In this document: positions 1 to 5,981 of the stretch, piece by piece | Layout of the letters: every line of letters begins with the position of its first letter | How positions within the stretch are numbered: the stretch's first letter is position 1 | Assembly (NCBI GenBank): GCA_041163765.1 | Contig: JBEAQS010000141.1 | Coordinates: forward strand, 1-6,347 | DNA length: 6,347 bases | Source: MAG-120531 sp041163765 | GTDB lineage: Bacteria > Bacteroidota > Bacteroidia > Flavobacteriales > Flavobacteriaceae | Direction: 5' to 3' | Made by a program: the position numbers and the translations under genes | Notes under the pieces: model-generated | Seen by the model: only the letters and a program-made list of their open reading frames with translations | What the model was told of the DNA's origin: nothing | The model's database searches: none

Positions 1-555
1 CACAGTCGGGGGATGAGCTACCGCGCTTTCACCAACCTGTTTCTGCCCTACTCCGCTACAGACCGAGTAGAACTCAAGCTCAGACACTACCTCAACATAG
101 CCCAGGATGATCCCGGTTGGGAGATGCTCTCCTGGCTGGGCTTATTTAGTGAAACCCTCAAAATCGAACGAGAACACGCCACCCCTGCTCAAGCACTTCA
201 AGAAATTCTGGAAAAATCCTGGACGATGGGCCCTGAGGACAAGGACATGATTGTGATGTACCACAAGATCGGGTATGAACTCGACGGTGAGATGAAGCAA
301 ATCGATGCCTATATGGTCTCTACGGGTGAAGATCGACACTATACCGCGATGGCCAAAACAGTCGGACTTCCCCTAGCCATTGGGGCGATGCAACTCTATT
401 TAGGCCGATTTAAACAGCCGGGGATTCACCTTCCCTTGACTGCAGACCTCTACCGACCTGTACTGCAGACACTGCAGGAGAAAGGCATTGTGTTCCACCA
501 TAAAGAAACGGCCTACAGGGGGTATAACCCCGGTGCATTTGCCGTAGATGCATAA
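1..555 (+). CDS. Saccharopine dehydrogenase/reductase family protein, C-terminal part (5' truncated by window edge)
   Basis: The reading frame is open from base 1 to a TAA at 553-555, giving the last 184 residues of a longer protein. The ATG at 13 is internal: the four codons before it (HSRG) are in frame, and the family's N-terminal Rossmann domain must lie outside the window. Members interconvert saccharopine with aminoadipate semialdehyde plus glutamate using NAD(P) in the cytoplasm, a step of lysine metabolism. The visible part matches the saccharopine dehydrogenase C-terminal domain: MSYRAFTNLFLPY near the start, the conserved EDKDMIVMYH segment (bases 235-264), and AMAKTVGLPLAIG (from base 346), which resembles the SAMAKLVG-type helix of yeast Lys9. 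It ends with a short PGAFAVDA tail. The next gene, an Lrp-type regulator, starts 37 bp later on the same strand, so co-transcription is plausible. The direction of the reaction (degradation or synthesis) cannot be decided from this fragment. Confidence 0.92.
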   Translation, partial: HSRGMSYRAFTNLFLPYSATDRVELKLRHYLNIAQDDPGWEMLSWLGLFSETLKIEREHATPAQALQEILEKSWTMGPEDKDMIVMYHKIGYELDGEMKQIDAYMVSTGEDRHYTAMAKTVGLPLAIGAMQLYLGRFKQPGIHLPLTADLYRPVLQTLQEKGIVFHHKETAYRGYNPGAFAVDA

Positions 556-570
556 GCGAAAAAAGGGTAA

Positions 571-580
571 TTTGGCCAAA
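571..580. promoter_or_regulatory. Perfect 10-bp palindrome before the Lrp-type gene (possible operator)
   Basis: TTTGGCCAAA reads identically on both strands and lies 12 bp before the ATG of the Lrp/AsnC regulator, in the 37-bp gap after the saccharopine dehydrogenase gene. Lrp-family proteins often bind imperfect palindromes near their own promoters, so autoregulation is possible. The overlapping TAATTTG (568-574) is one base short of the Bacteroidota -7 consensus. A palindrome this short can arise by chance, and no second copy is obvious in the window. Confidence 0.25.
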
Positions 581-592
581 ACAAACTAGTCA

Positions 593-1063
593 ATGAGCCA
601 AAAGAACCCCCAACTACAGTTAGACGGTACCGATAAAGAGATACTGCGCAAACTGATGAAAGATGCGCGCACACCCATCCTGGAAATTGCTCGGAAAATT
701 GGAATATCAGGGGCTGCTATTCACCAACGGTTGCGCAAACTTGAACAATCCGGATTGATTACTGGATCGAAATATGTGTTAGACCCGAAGGTTTTAGGGT
801 ACACCACCATGGCCTATATCGGTGTTTACCTAGACAAAGCGATGAACCATCCCGAGGCCGTAGAATCGCTAAAAAAAATTCCAGAAGTCCTCGAATGTCA
901 CTACACCACTGGGAATTGGTCCGTGTTGATCAAAGTGCTTTGTCGCGATAATGCGCACCTGATGGAGTTGCTCGACAAACAAATTCAAGCTATTCACGGA
1001 GTATCTCGGACGGAGACATTCATCTCGCTGGCCCAACAAATCGACCGACAAATTGCCCTGTAA
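593..1063 (+). CDS. Lrp/AsnC family transcriptional regulator
   Basis: This is a 156-residue protein, the usual length for a full Lrp/AsnC regulator. Residues about 10-60 form the DNA-binding winged helix-turn-helix: DGTDKEILRKLMKDAR opens the first helix, and ISGAAIHQRLRKLEQSGLI (38-56) covers the recognition helix and wing. Residues about 68-150 form the effector-binding and oligomerising RAM domain, with ECHYTTGNWSVLIKV (101-115) in the position of the family's TG-x-x-D-x-L-L strand; here the usual Asp is Ser110. Such proteins assemble as dimers or octamers, sense amino acids and control amino-acid genes. The start at 593 gives a normal N terminus; no Shine-Dalgarno is visible, as expected for Bacteroidota. 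Its place directly after saccharopine dehydrogenase suggests, but does not prove, a role in lysine or branched-chain amino-acid control. Confidence 0.93.
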   Translation: MSQKNPQLQLDGTDKEILRKLMKDARTPILEIARKIGISGAAIHQRLRKLEQSGLITGSKYVLDPKVLGYTTMAYIGVYLDKAMNHPEAVESLKKIPEVLECHYTTGNWSVLIKVLCRDNAHLMELLDKQIQAIHGVSRTETFISLAQQIDRQIAL

Positions 1064-1108
1064 TCTGCCAAAATGTGTTAATACTGATCGACATAATTGA
1101 ATTGGTAC

Positions 1109-1116
1109 TAATTTTG
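1109..1116 (+). promoter_or_regulatory. Candidate -7 promoter element for the zinc metallopeptidase gene
   Basis: TAATTTTG matches the Bacteroidota -7 consensus TAnnTTTG exactly and ends 25 bp before the ATG of the downstream gene, which would give a leader of about 20 nt. No clear TTTG -33 element lies 17-23 bp upstream, so the call rests on the -7 box and its position in a 78-bp intergenic gap. Confidence 0.42.
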
Positions 1117-1141
1117 ACACAACCCAAGTAAAAAGTAACCT

Positions 1142-1831
1142 ATGATGTATTATGTCATTGTGGGCGTGATCGCCCTGTTGTCTATGGCTGTGAGCAGTAA
1201 ACTGAAAAGCAAGTTTGCCCACTACAGCAAACTGCATTTGCGCAATGGAATGAGCGGTGCAGAAATTGCCGAAAAAATGTTGGCGGACCACGGGATTTAC
1301 GACGTAAAAGTCATCTCTACCCCTGGCCAATTAACCGACCACTACAACCCTCAAAACAAAACCGTCAACCTCAGTGAGTCGGTGTACCATCAGCGCAATG
1401 CCGCCGCCGCCGCTGTAGCTGCCCATGAATGTGGCCACGCCGTTCAGCACGCCACTGCCTACTCTTGGTTGACCATGCGCTCTAAAATGGTTCCTATGGT
1501 TCAAGTAGCCTCTGGTCTCTCTCAATGGGTGATTATGGGAGGTTTGATACTTTCCGCTTCTTCGCCCTTGGGCAGTATGGTGTTTTTGGCCGGTATCATC
1601 CTCTACGGAATCGTGACCGCTTTTACACTGATTACCCTACCCGTCGAATACGATGCGAGTAACCGTGCGATTCTGTGGTTGGAACGAAAAAACATGGTGA
1701 GCCAACAAGAACTAGCAGGAGCCAAAGACGCGTTGACATGGGCGGCGCGTACCTACTTGGTCGCTGCCATTGGCGCCTTGGCTACACTGGCCTATTTCGT
1801 GTTGCGCTTTTTGGGTAGCAACCGGGATTAA
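1142..1831 (+). CDS. Membrane-anchored zinc metallopeptidase, YugP-like (Zn_peptidase_2)
   Basis: This 229-residue protein belongs to the bacterial zinc metallopeptidase family of YugP. The catalytic HExxH is H95-E96-C97-G98-H99, on the helix AAHECGHAVQHATAYSW. The likely third zinc ligand is E169 in LPVEYDASNRA (166-176), the family's second conserved block. An N-terminal membrane segment (about 3-18) is followed by a soluble stretch, then hydrophobic segments at about 118-138, 145-166 and 203-222. The enzyme is therefore an integral inner-membrane protein whose active site probably lies at or near the membrane; the natural substrate of the family is, as far as I know, not settled. Two ATGs occur at 1142 and 1145, and either could be the start. 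The gene is preceded by a -7-like box and followed by a strong terminator, so it may be its own transcription unit. Five consecutive Ala codons, mostly GCC (residues 87-91), are part of the conserved helix and not an obvious slippage site. Confidence 0.93.
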   Translation: MMYYVIVGVIALLSMAVSSKLKSKFAHYSKLHLRNGMSGAEIAEKMLADHGIYDVKVISTPGQLTDHYNPQNKTVNLSESVYHQRNAAAAAVAAHECGHAVQHATAYSWLTMRSKMVPMVQVASGLSQWVIMGGLILSASSPLGSMVFLAGIILYGIVTAFTLITLPVEYDASNRAILWLERKNMVSQQELAGAKDALTWAARTYLVAAIGALATLAYFVLRFLGSNRD

Positions 1832-1851
1832 TCACCTGGTAAGCGATCATA

Positions 1852-1888
1852 AAAAAAGGGGGGAGGCCGCAGGCCTCCCCCCTTTTTT
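1852..1888. terminator. Bidirectional intrinsic terminator between converging genes
   Basis: A perfect 17-bp stem (1852-1868 paired with 1872-1888) closes on a 3-nt loop GCA. The core is GGGGGGAGGCC against GGCCTCCCCCC, flanked by six A on the left and six T on the right, so either strand transcribes a GC-rich hairpin followed by a U run. It lies 20 bp after the stop of the zinc metallopeptidase gene and 18 bp after the stop of leuS on the other strand, exactly where a shared terminator for convergent genes is expected. Confidence 0.95.
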
Positions 1889-1906
1889 CGTTAAAGACAG
1901 CGCGCT

Positions 1907-4738
1907 TTAGAGCACAATGTTGACAATCTTCCCAGGAACGACAATGACCTTTTTAGGCGCAGCCCCACCGAGGTATTCCAGCGTTTTGGGGTGTGCCATA
2001 ACTGTGGCTTCTACCTCTTCTTTAGGGGTGTTGATGGCAAAAGACAGGGTGAACTTGGTTTTTCCATTAAACGAAATGGGGTATTCTTTAGCTGACTCAG
2101 CCACCATGGCCGGATCAAAAATCGGAAAGGGCACATGCGCAATCGAACCGTTATGGCCCATCATCTGCCACAATTCTTCAGCGATGTGGGGGGCATAGGG
2201 AGAAACCAATACCGCCAAAGGCTCCAATACAGCCCGAGCATGACACCCTTGTTGTGCCAGTTCATTCACACAAATCATAAAGCTGGACACCGAAGTGTTA
2301 AACGAAAACTGCGCCACGTCTTCGGTGACTTTTTGAATGGTTTTGTGCAGCGTCTTCAGAGAAGCAGCACTAGGGGTGCTGTCCTCTACCAAGCATTGAG
2401 TGCCATCGCTGTACAAGCGCCACAATTTTTTCAAAAACCCTAGAGTGCCCGTAATCCCGGCAGTGTTCCAGGGCTTAGACTGTTCTAAGGGACCTAAAAA
2501 CATCTCGTACAAGCGGAGTGCATCAGCCCCATAAGTCGCACAGACTTCGTCTGGACTCACTACATTGTATTTAGACTTGGACATTTTTTCCACTTCTCTA
2601 CCGGTGTAATACACCCCGTTTTCCAATTCAAATACAGCTTCGGAATACTCAGGTCTCCAAGCCTTAAATGCGTCGATATCCAATGCATCAGAAGCATTCA
2701 CCATAGATACATCTACGTGAATCGGAGTCACCGAACGATTCCCGATCAACCCCTTGGACACAAAAGTTTTGTTGTCATCCAGTCGATATACAAAAGCCGA
2801 AGTGCCCGTAATCATCCCTTGATTGATCAGTTTCTTGGCAAAATGTTCGTGGGGAATAAATCCGCGATCATAGAGGAACATCGTCCAAAAACGAGCGTAC
2901 AAAAGGTGTCCTGTAGCGTGTTCGCTTCCTCCGATATACAAATCCACTTGTCCCCAATACTTCATGGCTTCTTCAGCCGCCAACGCTTCGTTGTTCATCG
3001 GATCCATATAGCGCAAGAAGTAGAAAGAACTTCCTGCCCACCCGGGCATGGTGTTGAGTTCTAGGGGAAAAACTGTCTTTTGGTCGATTAAATCATTGGC
3101 GACTACCCGATTTTGGACGGTATCCCAGGCCCAATGGGTGGCATTACCCAAGGGGGGTTCTCCAGTCGGAGTAGGCAAATACTGCTTTACTTCAGGCAAT
3201 ACTACAGGCAAATGCGCCTGATCGATCAACTCTGGTACTCCATTTCGGTAAAATACAGGAAATGGTTCTCCCCAATATCGCTGACGGCTGAATACAGCAT
3301 CGCGCAAACGGTAGTTGATTTTTCCCTGACCCAGACCACGGGCTTCTAAGGCCTCTATAGCCGCCTTTAACGCGGATTTATAGTCTAGTCCGGTAAGAAA
3401 ATCAGAGCTGTCGATCACCACCCCGTCTTTGGACTCATAGGCAGAAGCGCTTACATCAACCCCTCTAAAAATATTGGGGATCGGTAGGGAGAAATGCTGT
3501 GCAAAATCCCAATCGCGTTGATCGCCGCAGGGTACAGCCATCACGGCTCCTGTTCCATAACCCGCGAGCACGTAGTCTCCTATCCAAATTGGAATAGGTT
3601 GTTGGGTAAATGGATGAGCTACATAGGCCCCGGTAAATACGCCGCTAATTCTTTTGACATCAGCCATGCGATCGCGTTCGGAACGTTGGGCCGTAGCGGC
3701 CACATATTCCTGAACTGCTGCTCTTTGTTGGGGTGAGGTCACTAGTTCCACCAAGGGATGCTCCGGAGCCAGGGTCATAAAAGAGACCCCAAAAATGGTG
3801 TCAGGGCGGGTGGTAAACACCTCGATCGGATGGGATTCCTTCAGGTATTCACTCGGCAGCGTATGAAAAATCACTTGGGCGCCTTGTGAACGACCGATCC
3901 AATTGGTTTGGGCGTCTTTTAATGGCTGAGGCCAGTCCAAGGAGGCCAATCCATCGAGTAAACGCTGCGCATATGCGGCAATTCGCATGCTCCACTGAAG
4001 CATTTTCTTGCGCACGACAGGATGACCGCCGCGTTCGGAACGTCCGTTGATTACCTCGTCATTGGCCAAAACAGTACCCAGCGCAGGGCACCAATTCACC
4101 TCAGTCTCTGCCAAATACGTCATTCGATAGTGCTGCAACAGCTCCTCTTTATCGGCAGCAGACTTATTGGCCCAGTCGGAGGCGCTGCACGCGGGCGCTG
4201 TTTCGGCACCTGCTGCGCGGATCGACGAATTTCCGTCTGTGGACAACCGTTCGATCAGGGAGTCAATAGGCTGCGCTTTATTCGTCTCTAAATCATACCA
4301 AGATTGAAAGAGCTGACTGAAAATCCACTGAGTCCAGCGGTAATAGGAGGGATCTGAAGTGCGCACCTCTCTATCCCAATCAAAGGAAAAGCCCATCTGA
4401 TCGAGTTGGGTGCGGTAGCGGTCAATATTGGCCTGGGTGGTTATCGACGGATGTTGTCCGGTTTGAATAGCGTACTGTTCAGCAGGCAATCCAAATGAGT
4501 CATAGCCCATGGGGTGCAATACATTAAAGCCTTGGTGGCGTTTAAAGCGCGCGTAAATATCTGAGGCGATATACCCCAATGGATGCCCGACGTGTAGCCC
4601 TGCTCCTGAGGGATAAGGAAACATATCCAGGACGTAATATTTGGGTTTATCCGAGTGGTTGTCTGCGGCAAATGTTTTGTGTTCTGCCCAATAAGCCTGC
4701 CAACGGGCTTCGATTTCTGTAGGTTGGTAATTCATCAT
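1907..4738 (-). CDS. leuS: Leucine--tRNA ligase (leucyl-tRNA synthetase)
   Basis: This 943-residue class I synthetase charges tRNA-Leu with leucine using ATP (EC 6.1.1.4) in the cytoplasm. The Rossmann catalytic core carries the HIGH signature as H49-V50-G51-H52 within PYPSGAGLHVGHPLGY, and the KMSKS loop is K718-S722. The CP1 editing domain shows the threonine-rich motif T309-T310-R311-P312-D313-T314 and the GTGAVMAVP block ending in D406, the expected editing Asp. In that block, Cys404-Gly405 replace the Ala-His or Gly-His found in many bacterial LeuRS. Residues about 150-203 form an extra segment compared with the E. coli enzyme, a feature I recall from Bacteroidota. Residues 642-717 correspond to the leucine-specific insertion before KMSKS. 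An anticodon-binding domain (about 760-890, with YAPHIAEELW) and a short C-terminal domain ending KIVNIVL follow. The first two codons are both ATG; homologues suggest the second may be used. No frameshift or missing core motif is seen. Confidence 0.98.
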   Translation of the reverse strand: MMNYQPTEIEARWQAYWAEHKTFAADNHSDKPKYYVLDMFPYPSGAGLHVGHPLGYIASDIYARFKRHQGFNVLHPMGYDSFGLPAEQYAIQTGQHPSITTQANIDRYRTQLDQMGFSFDWDREVRTSDPSYYRWTQWIFSQLFQSWYDLETNKAQPIDSLIERLSTDGNSSIRAAGAETAPACSASDWANKSAADKEELLQHYRMTYLAETEVNWCPALGTVLANDEVINGRSERGGHPVVRKKMLQWSMRIAAYAQRLLDGLASLDWPQPLKDAQTNWIGRSQGAQVIFHTLPSEYLKESHPIEVFTTRPDTIFGVSFMTLAPEHPLVELVTSPQQRAAVQEYVAATAQRSERDRMADVKRISGVFTGAYVAHPFTQQPIPIWIGDYVLAGYGTGAVMAVPCGDQRDWDFAQHFSLPIPNIFRGVDVSASAYESKDGVVIDSSDFLTGLDYKSALKAAIEALEARGLGQGKINYRLRDAVFSRQRYWGEPFPVFYRNGVPELIDQAHLPVVLPEVKQYLPTPTGEPPLGNATHWAWDTVQNRVVANDLIDQKTVFPLELNTMPGWAGSSFYFLRYMDPMNNEALAAEEAMKYWGQVDLYIGGSEHATGHLLYARFWTMFLYDRGFIPHEHFAKKLINQGMITGTSAFVYRLDDNKTFVSKGLIGNRSVTPIHVDVSMVNASDALDIDAFKAWRPEYSEAVFELENGVYYTGREVEKMSKSKYNVVSPDEVCATYGADALRLYEMFLGPLEQSKPWNTAGITGTLGFLKKLWRLYSDGTQCLVEDSTPSAASLKTLHKTIQKVTEDVAQFSFNTSVSSFMICVNELAQQGCHARAVLEPLAVLVSPYAPHIAEELWQMMGHNGSIAHVPFPIFDPAMVAESAKEYPISFNGKTKFTLSFAINTPKEEVEATVMAHPKTLEYLGGAAPKKVIVVPGKIVNIVL

Positions 4739-4794
4739 CTTGTACTATATCCGTGGGGCGACAAGCCCTAGCCTGCTTCCGATACAGACTTGGG

Positions 4795-4802
4795 CAAAAA
4801 TA
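4795..4802 (-). promoter_or_regulatory. Candidate -7 promoter element for leuS
   Basis: Read on the minus strand, TATTTTTG matches the Bacteroidota -7 consensus TAnnTTTG. It lies 56 bp upstream of the leuS ATG, which would give a leader of roughly 50 nt. No TTTG -33 box is found at the usual 17-23 bp spacing. No T-box or leader-peptide architecture for leucine control is apparent in the leader. Confidence 0.4.
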
Positions 4803-4846
4803 GTCATTAGCGACAAGACCTCGGGGCAGGGGGCAGGAATTTTTGC

Positions 4847-4854
4847 TACATTTG
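4847..4854 (+). promoter_or_regulatory. Candidate -7 promoter element for the ftsX operon
   Basis: TACATTTG is an exact TAnnTTTG match ending 16 bp before the ftsX ATG, implying a short leader of about 10 nt. The region where a -33 TTTG should lie instead holds a G-rich tandem repeat (two copies of GGGGCAG at 4823-4836), so the upstream half of the promoter is not conventional. The box lies 44 bp from the opposing leuS candidate box, so the two divergent promoters could influence each other. Confidence 0.45.
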
Positions 4855-4870
4855 GGGGCATTCTTGTACC

Positions 4871-5749
4871 ATGAATACAGCATTTGACAAATTTCAAAAA
4901 CAAAGACTGATCAGCTCCTACTTTTCTGTAGTGCTCAGTATCTCTTTAGTGCTTTTCCTGACTGGTCTACTCGGCATATTGGTGCTGAACACCAAAAAAA
5001 TAGGGGATCACTTCAAAGAACAGGTTCATTTGGTGCTGTTTTTGGCTGATGACACCTCAGACCAACAGATCAAAGAGATCAGTAAGTCCCTGTCCGAAAA
5101 ACCCTACACCAAGTCCATGACCTTTATCTCCAAAGAAGAAGCGGCCGAGGCCCAAGAGAAAGATTTAGGCGAAAACTTTGTGGAGTTCTTGGGATTTAAC
5201 CCGCTAAAAAACGCCCTCGATGTTCAGTTAAACGCTGAATTTGTCGACCCGACCACGATAGAAGAAGCGGTGGCTGAATGGGAAAAAACCAAAGGTGTTG
5301 CTGAAGTAAGCTACGACCAGCCCCTGATCGGATTGTTGAATGAAAACATCGCTAAAATGACCCTGTGGATTCTTGTCATCAGTGGCCTATTTAGCTTGGT
5401 GGCCTTTTTATTGATCAATAGCTCCATTCGCCTGTCGATCTATGCCAAGCGATTTATCATCAAAACCATGCAGATGGTAGGAGCAACTCCTGGATTTATC
5501 CGAAAACCATTTATCTTGACCAACATCAAGTTAGGCCTTATCGGCGCCATCATGGCCAACGTGTTTATCGGTATTGTCCTCTGGCGCGTCAAACAGAGTA
5601 TTCCAGAACTTGACGTATTAGGCGATTGGAAACAGGTAGCTTGGTTGTTTTTCGGGGTACCCTTTCTGGGTATGTCCATAGCGGGAATCAGTACTTTTTT
5701 AGCGGCACAGCGTTTTCTAAAACTCAGAACCTCAGAACTATACGATTAA
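4871..5749 (+). CDS. ftsX: Cell-division protein FtsX (permease-like subunit)
   Basis: This 292-residue inner-membrane protein has the FtsX layout. A short cytoplasmic N terminus is followed by TM1 (about 15-39), a periplasmic domain of about 120 residues (40-162), and then three helices (about 163-183, 221-239 and 256-277) that make up the FtsX/MacB-type permease domain. The cytoplasmic loop KRFIIKTMQMVGATPGFIRKPF (193-214) is the characteristic conserved segment that contacts the FtsE ATPase in this family. In other bacteria FtsEX transmits ATP hydrolysis across the membrane to switch on peptidoglycan hydrolases during division. No ftsE is adjacent, in contrast to the ftsE-ftsX pairs of Proteobacteria; separate genes are usual in Bacteroidota. 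The gene is first in a tight + strand group with a DUF3098-type gene and uppP, and is divergent from leuS. It starts at the first ATG after a -7 box, with no visible Shine-Dalgarno. Confidence 0.94.
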   Translation: MNTAFDKFQKQRLISSYFSVVLSISLVLFLTGLLGILVLNTKKIGDHFKEQVHLVLFLADDTSDQQIKEISKSLSEKPYTKSMTFISKEEAAEAQEKDLGENFVEFLGFNPLKNALDVQLNAEFVDPTTIEEAVAEWEKTKGVAEVSYDQPLIGLLNENIAKMTLWILVISGLFSLVAFLLINSSIRLSIYAKRFIIKTMQMVGATPGFIRKPFILTNIKLGLIGAIMANVFIGIVLWRVKQSIPELDVLGDWKQVAWLFFGVPFLGMSIAGISTFLAAQRFLKLRTSELYD

Positions 5750-5752
5750 CTC

Positions 5753-5980
5753 ATGGGAGACAACAACACCTTATTTGGAAAAAGAAACTACCTCTTCTTA
5801 GGCGTAGGCATCGCACTGATGGCTTTGGGTTTTGTGCTGATGAGCGGAGGAAAAAGCCAAGATCCCTTGGTCTTTAACCCTGAAATTTACAACTTTCGAC
5901 GCATTAGACTTGCTCCAACCTTAGTGCTGGCAGGTCTTGGTGTATTGGTTTACGCCATTCTGACCAAACCACGTGCTTGA
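5753..5980 (+). CDS. Small two-helix membrane protein, DUF3098 type
   Basis: This 75-residue protein has two predicted transmembrane helices (about 13-31 and 53-71) joined by a hydrophilic loop containing SGGKSQDPLVFNPEIYNFRR (31-50). The start FGKRNYLFLGVGIAL, the FNPEIYNFRR loop and the second helix match what I recall of DUF3098, a family of unknown function found in Bacteroidota between ftsX and uppP. Both termini probably face the same side of the membrane. The ATG lies 3 nt after the ftsX stop, and its own TGA is followed 1 nt later by the uppP start, so translational coupling within one mRNA is very likely. The tight placement suggests a role at the division site or in envelope lipid-carrier metabolism, but no activity can be read from the sequence. 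Confidence 0.85.
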   Translation: MGDNNTLFGKRNYLFLGVGIALMALGFVLMSGGKSQDPLVFNPEIYNFRRIRLAPTLVLAGLGVLVYAILTKPRA

Positions 5981-5981
5981 T

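Noticed and set aside
13..15. ATG at 13 as the true start of the saccharopine dehydrogenase-like protein
   Set aside because: The frame is open upstream to the window edge, and the homologous domain is only the C-terminal part of a much longer enzyme, so this Met is internal.
869..1330. 153-residue open frame on the minus strand across the Lrp gene and the metallopeptidase start
   Set aside because: It is antisense to two well-supported genes, crosses their promoter gap, and its translation resembles no family I recognise. It is best explained as a shadow frame.
4739..4794. T-box or leucine attenuator in the leuS leader
   Set aside because: No leucine-rich leader peptide, T-box core sequence or terminator/antiterminator pair is visible, and T-boxes are not expected in Bacteroidota.
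4758..4817. Two copies of GCGACAAG (4758-4765 and 4810-4817) in the leuS/ftsX gap
   Set aside because: An 8-bp direct repeat in 132 bp is reasonably likely by chance, and neither copy has a consistent position relative to a promoter.
4823..4858. Possible G-quadruplex in the ftsX upstream region
   Set aside because: There are only three long G runs with one short GG and a loop of about 16 nt, which is not a convincing quadruplex motif.
4647..4883. 78-residue minus-strand frame covering the leuS/ftsX gap
   Set aside because: It overlaps the leuS start, the ftsX start and both candidate promoters, and its composition looks non-coding.
5626..5877. 83-residue plus-strand frame overlapping the ftsX end and the DUF3098-type gene
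   Set aside because: It overlaps two real genes in another frame, and its Arg-rich translation is typical of an out-of-frame reading.
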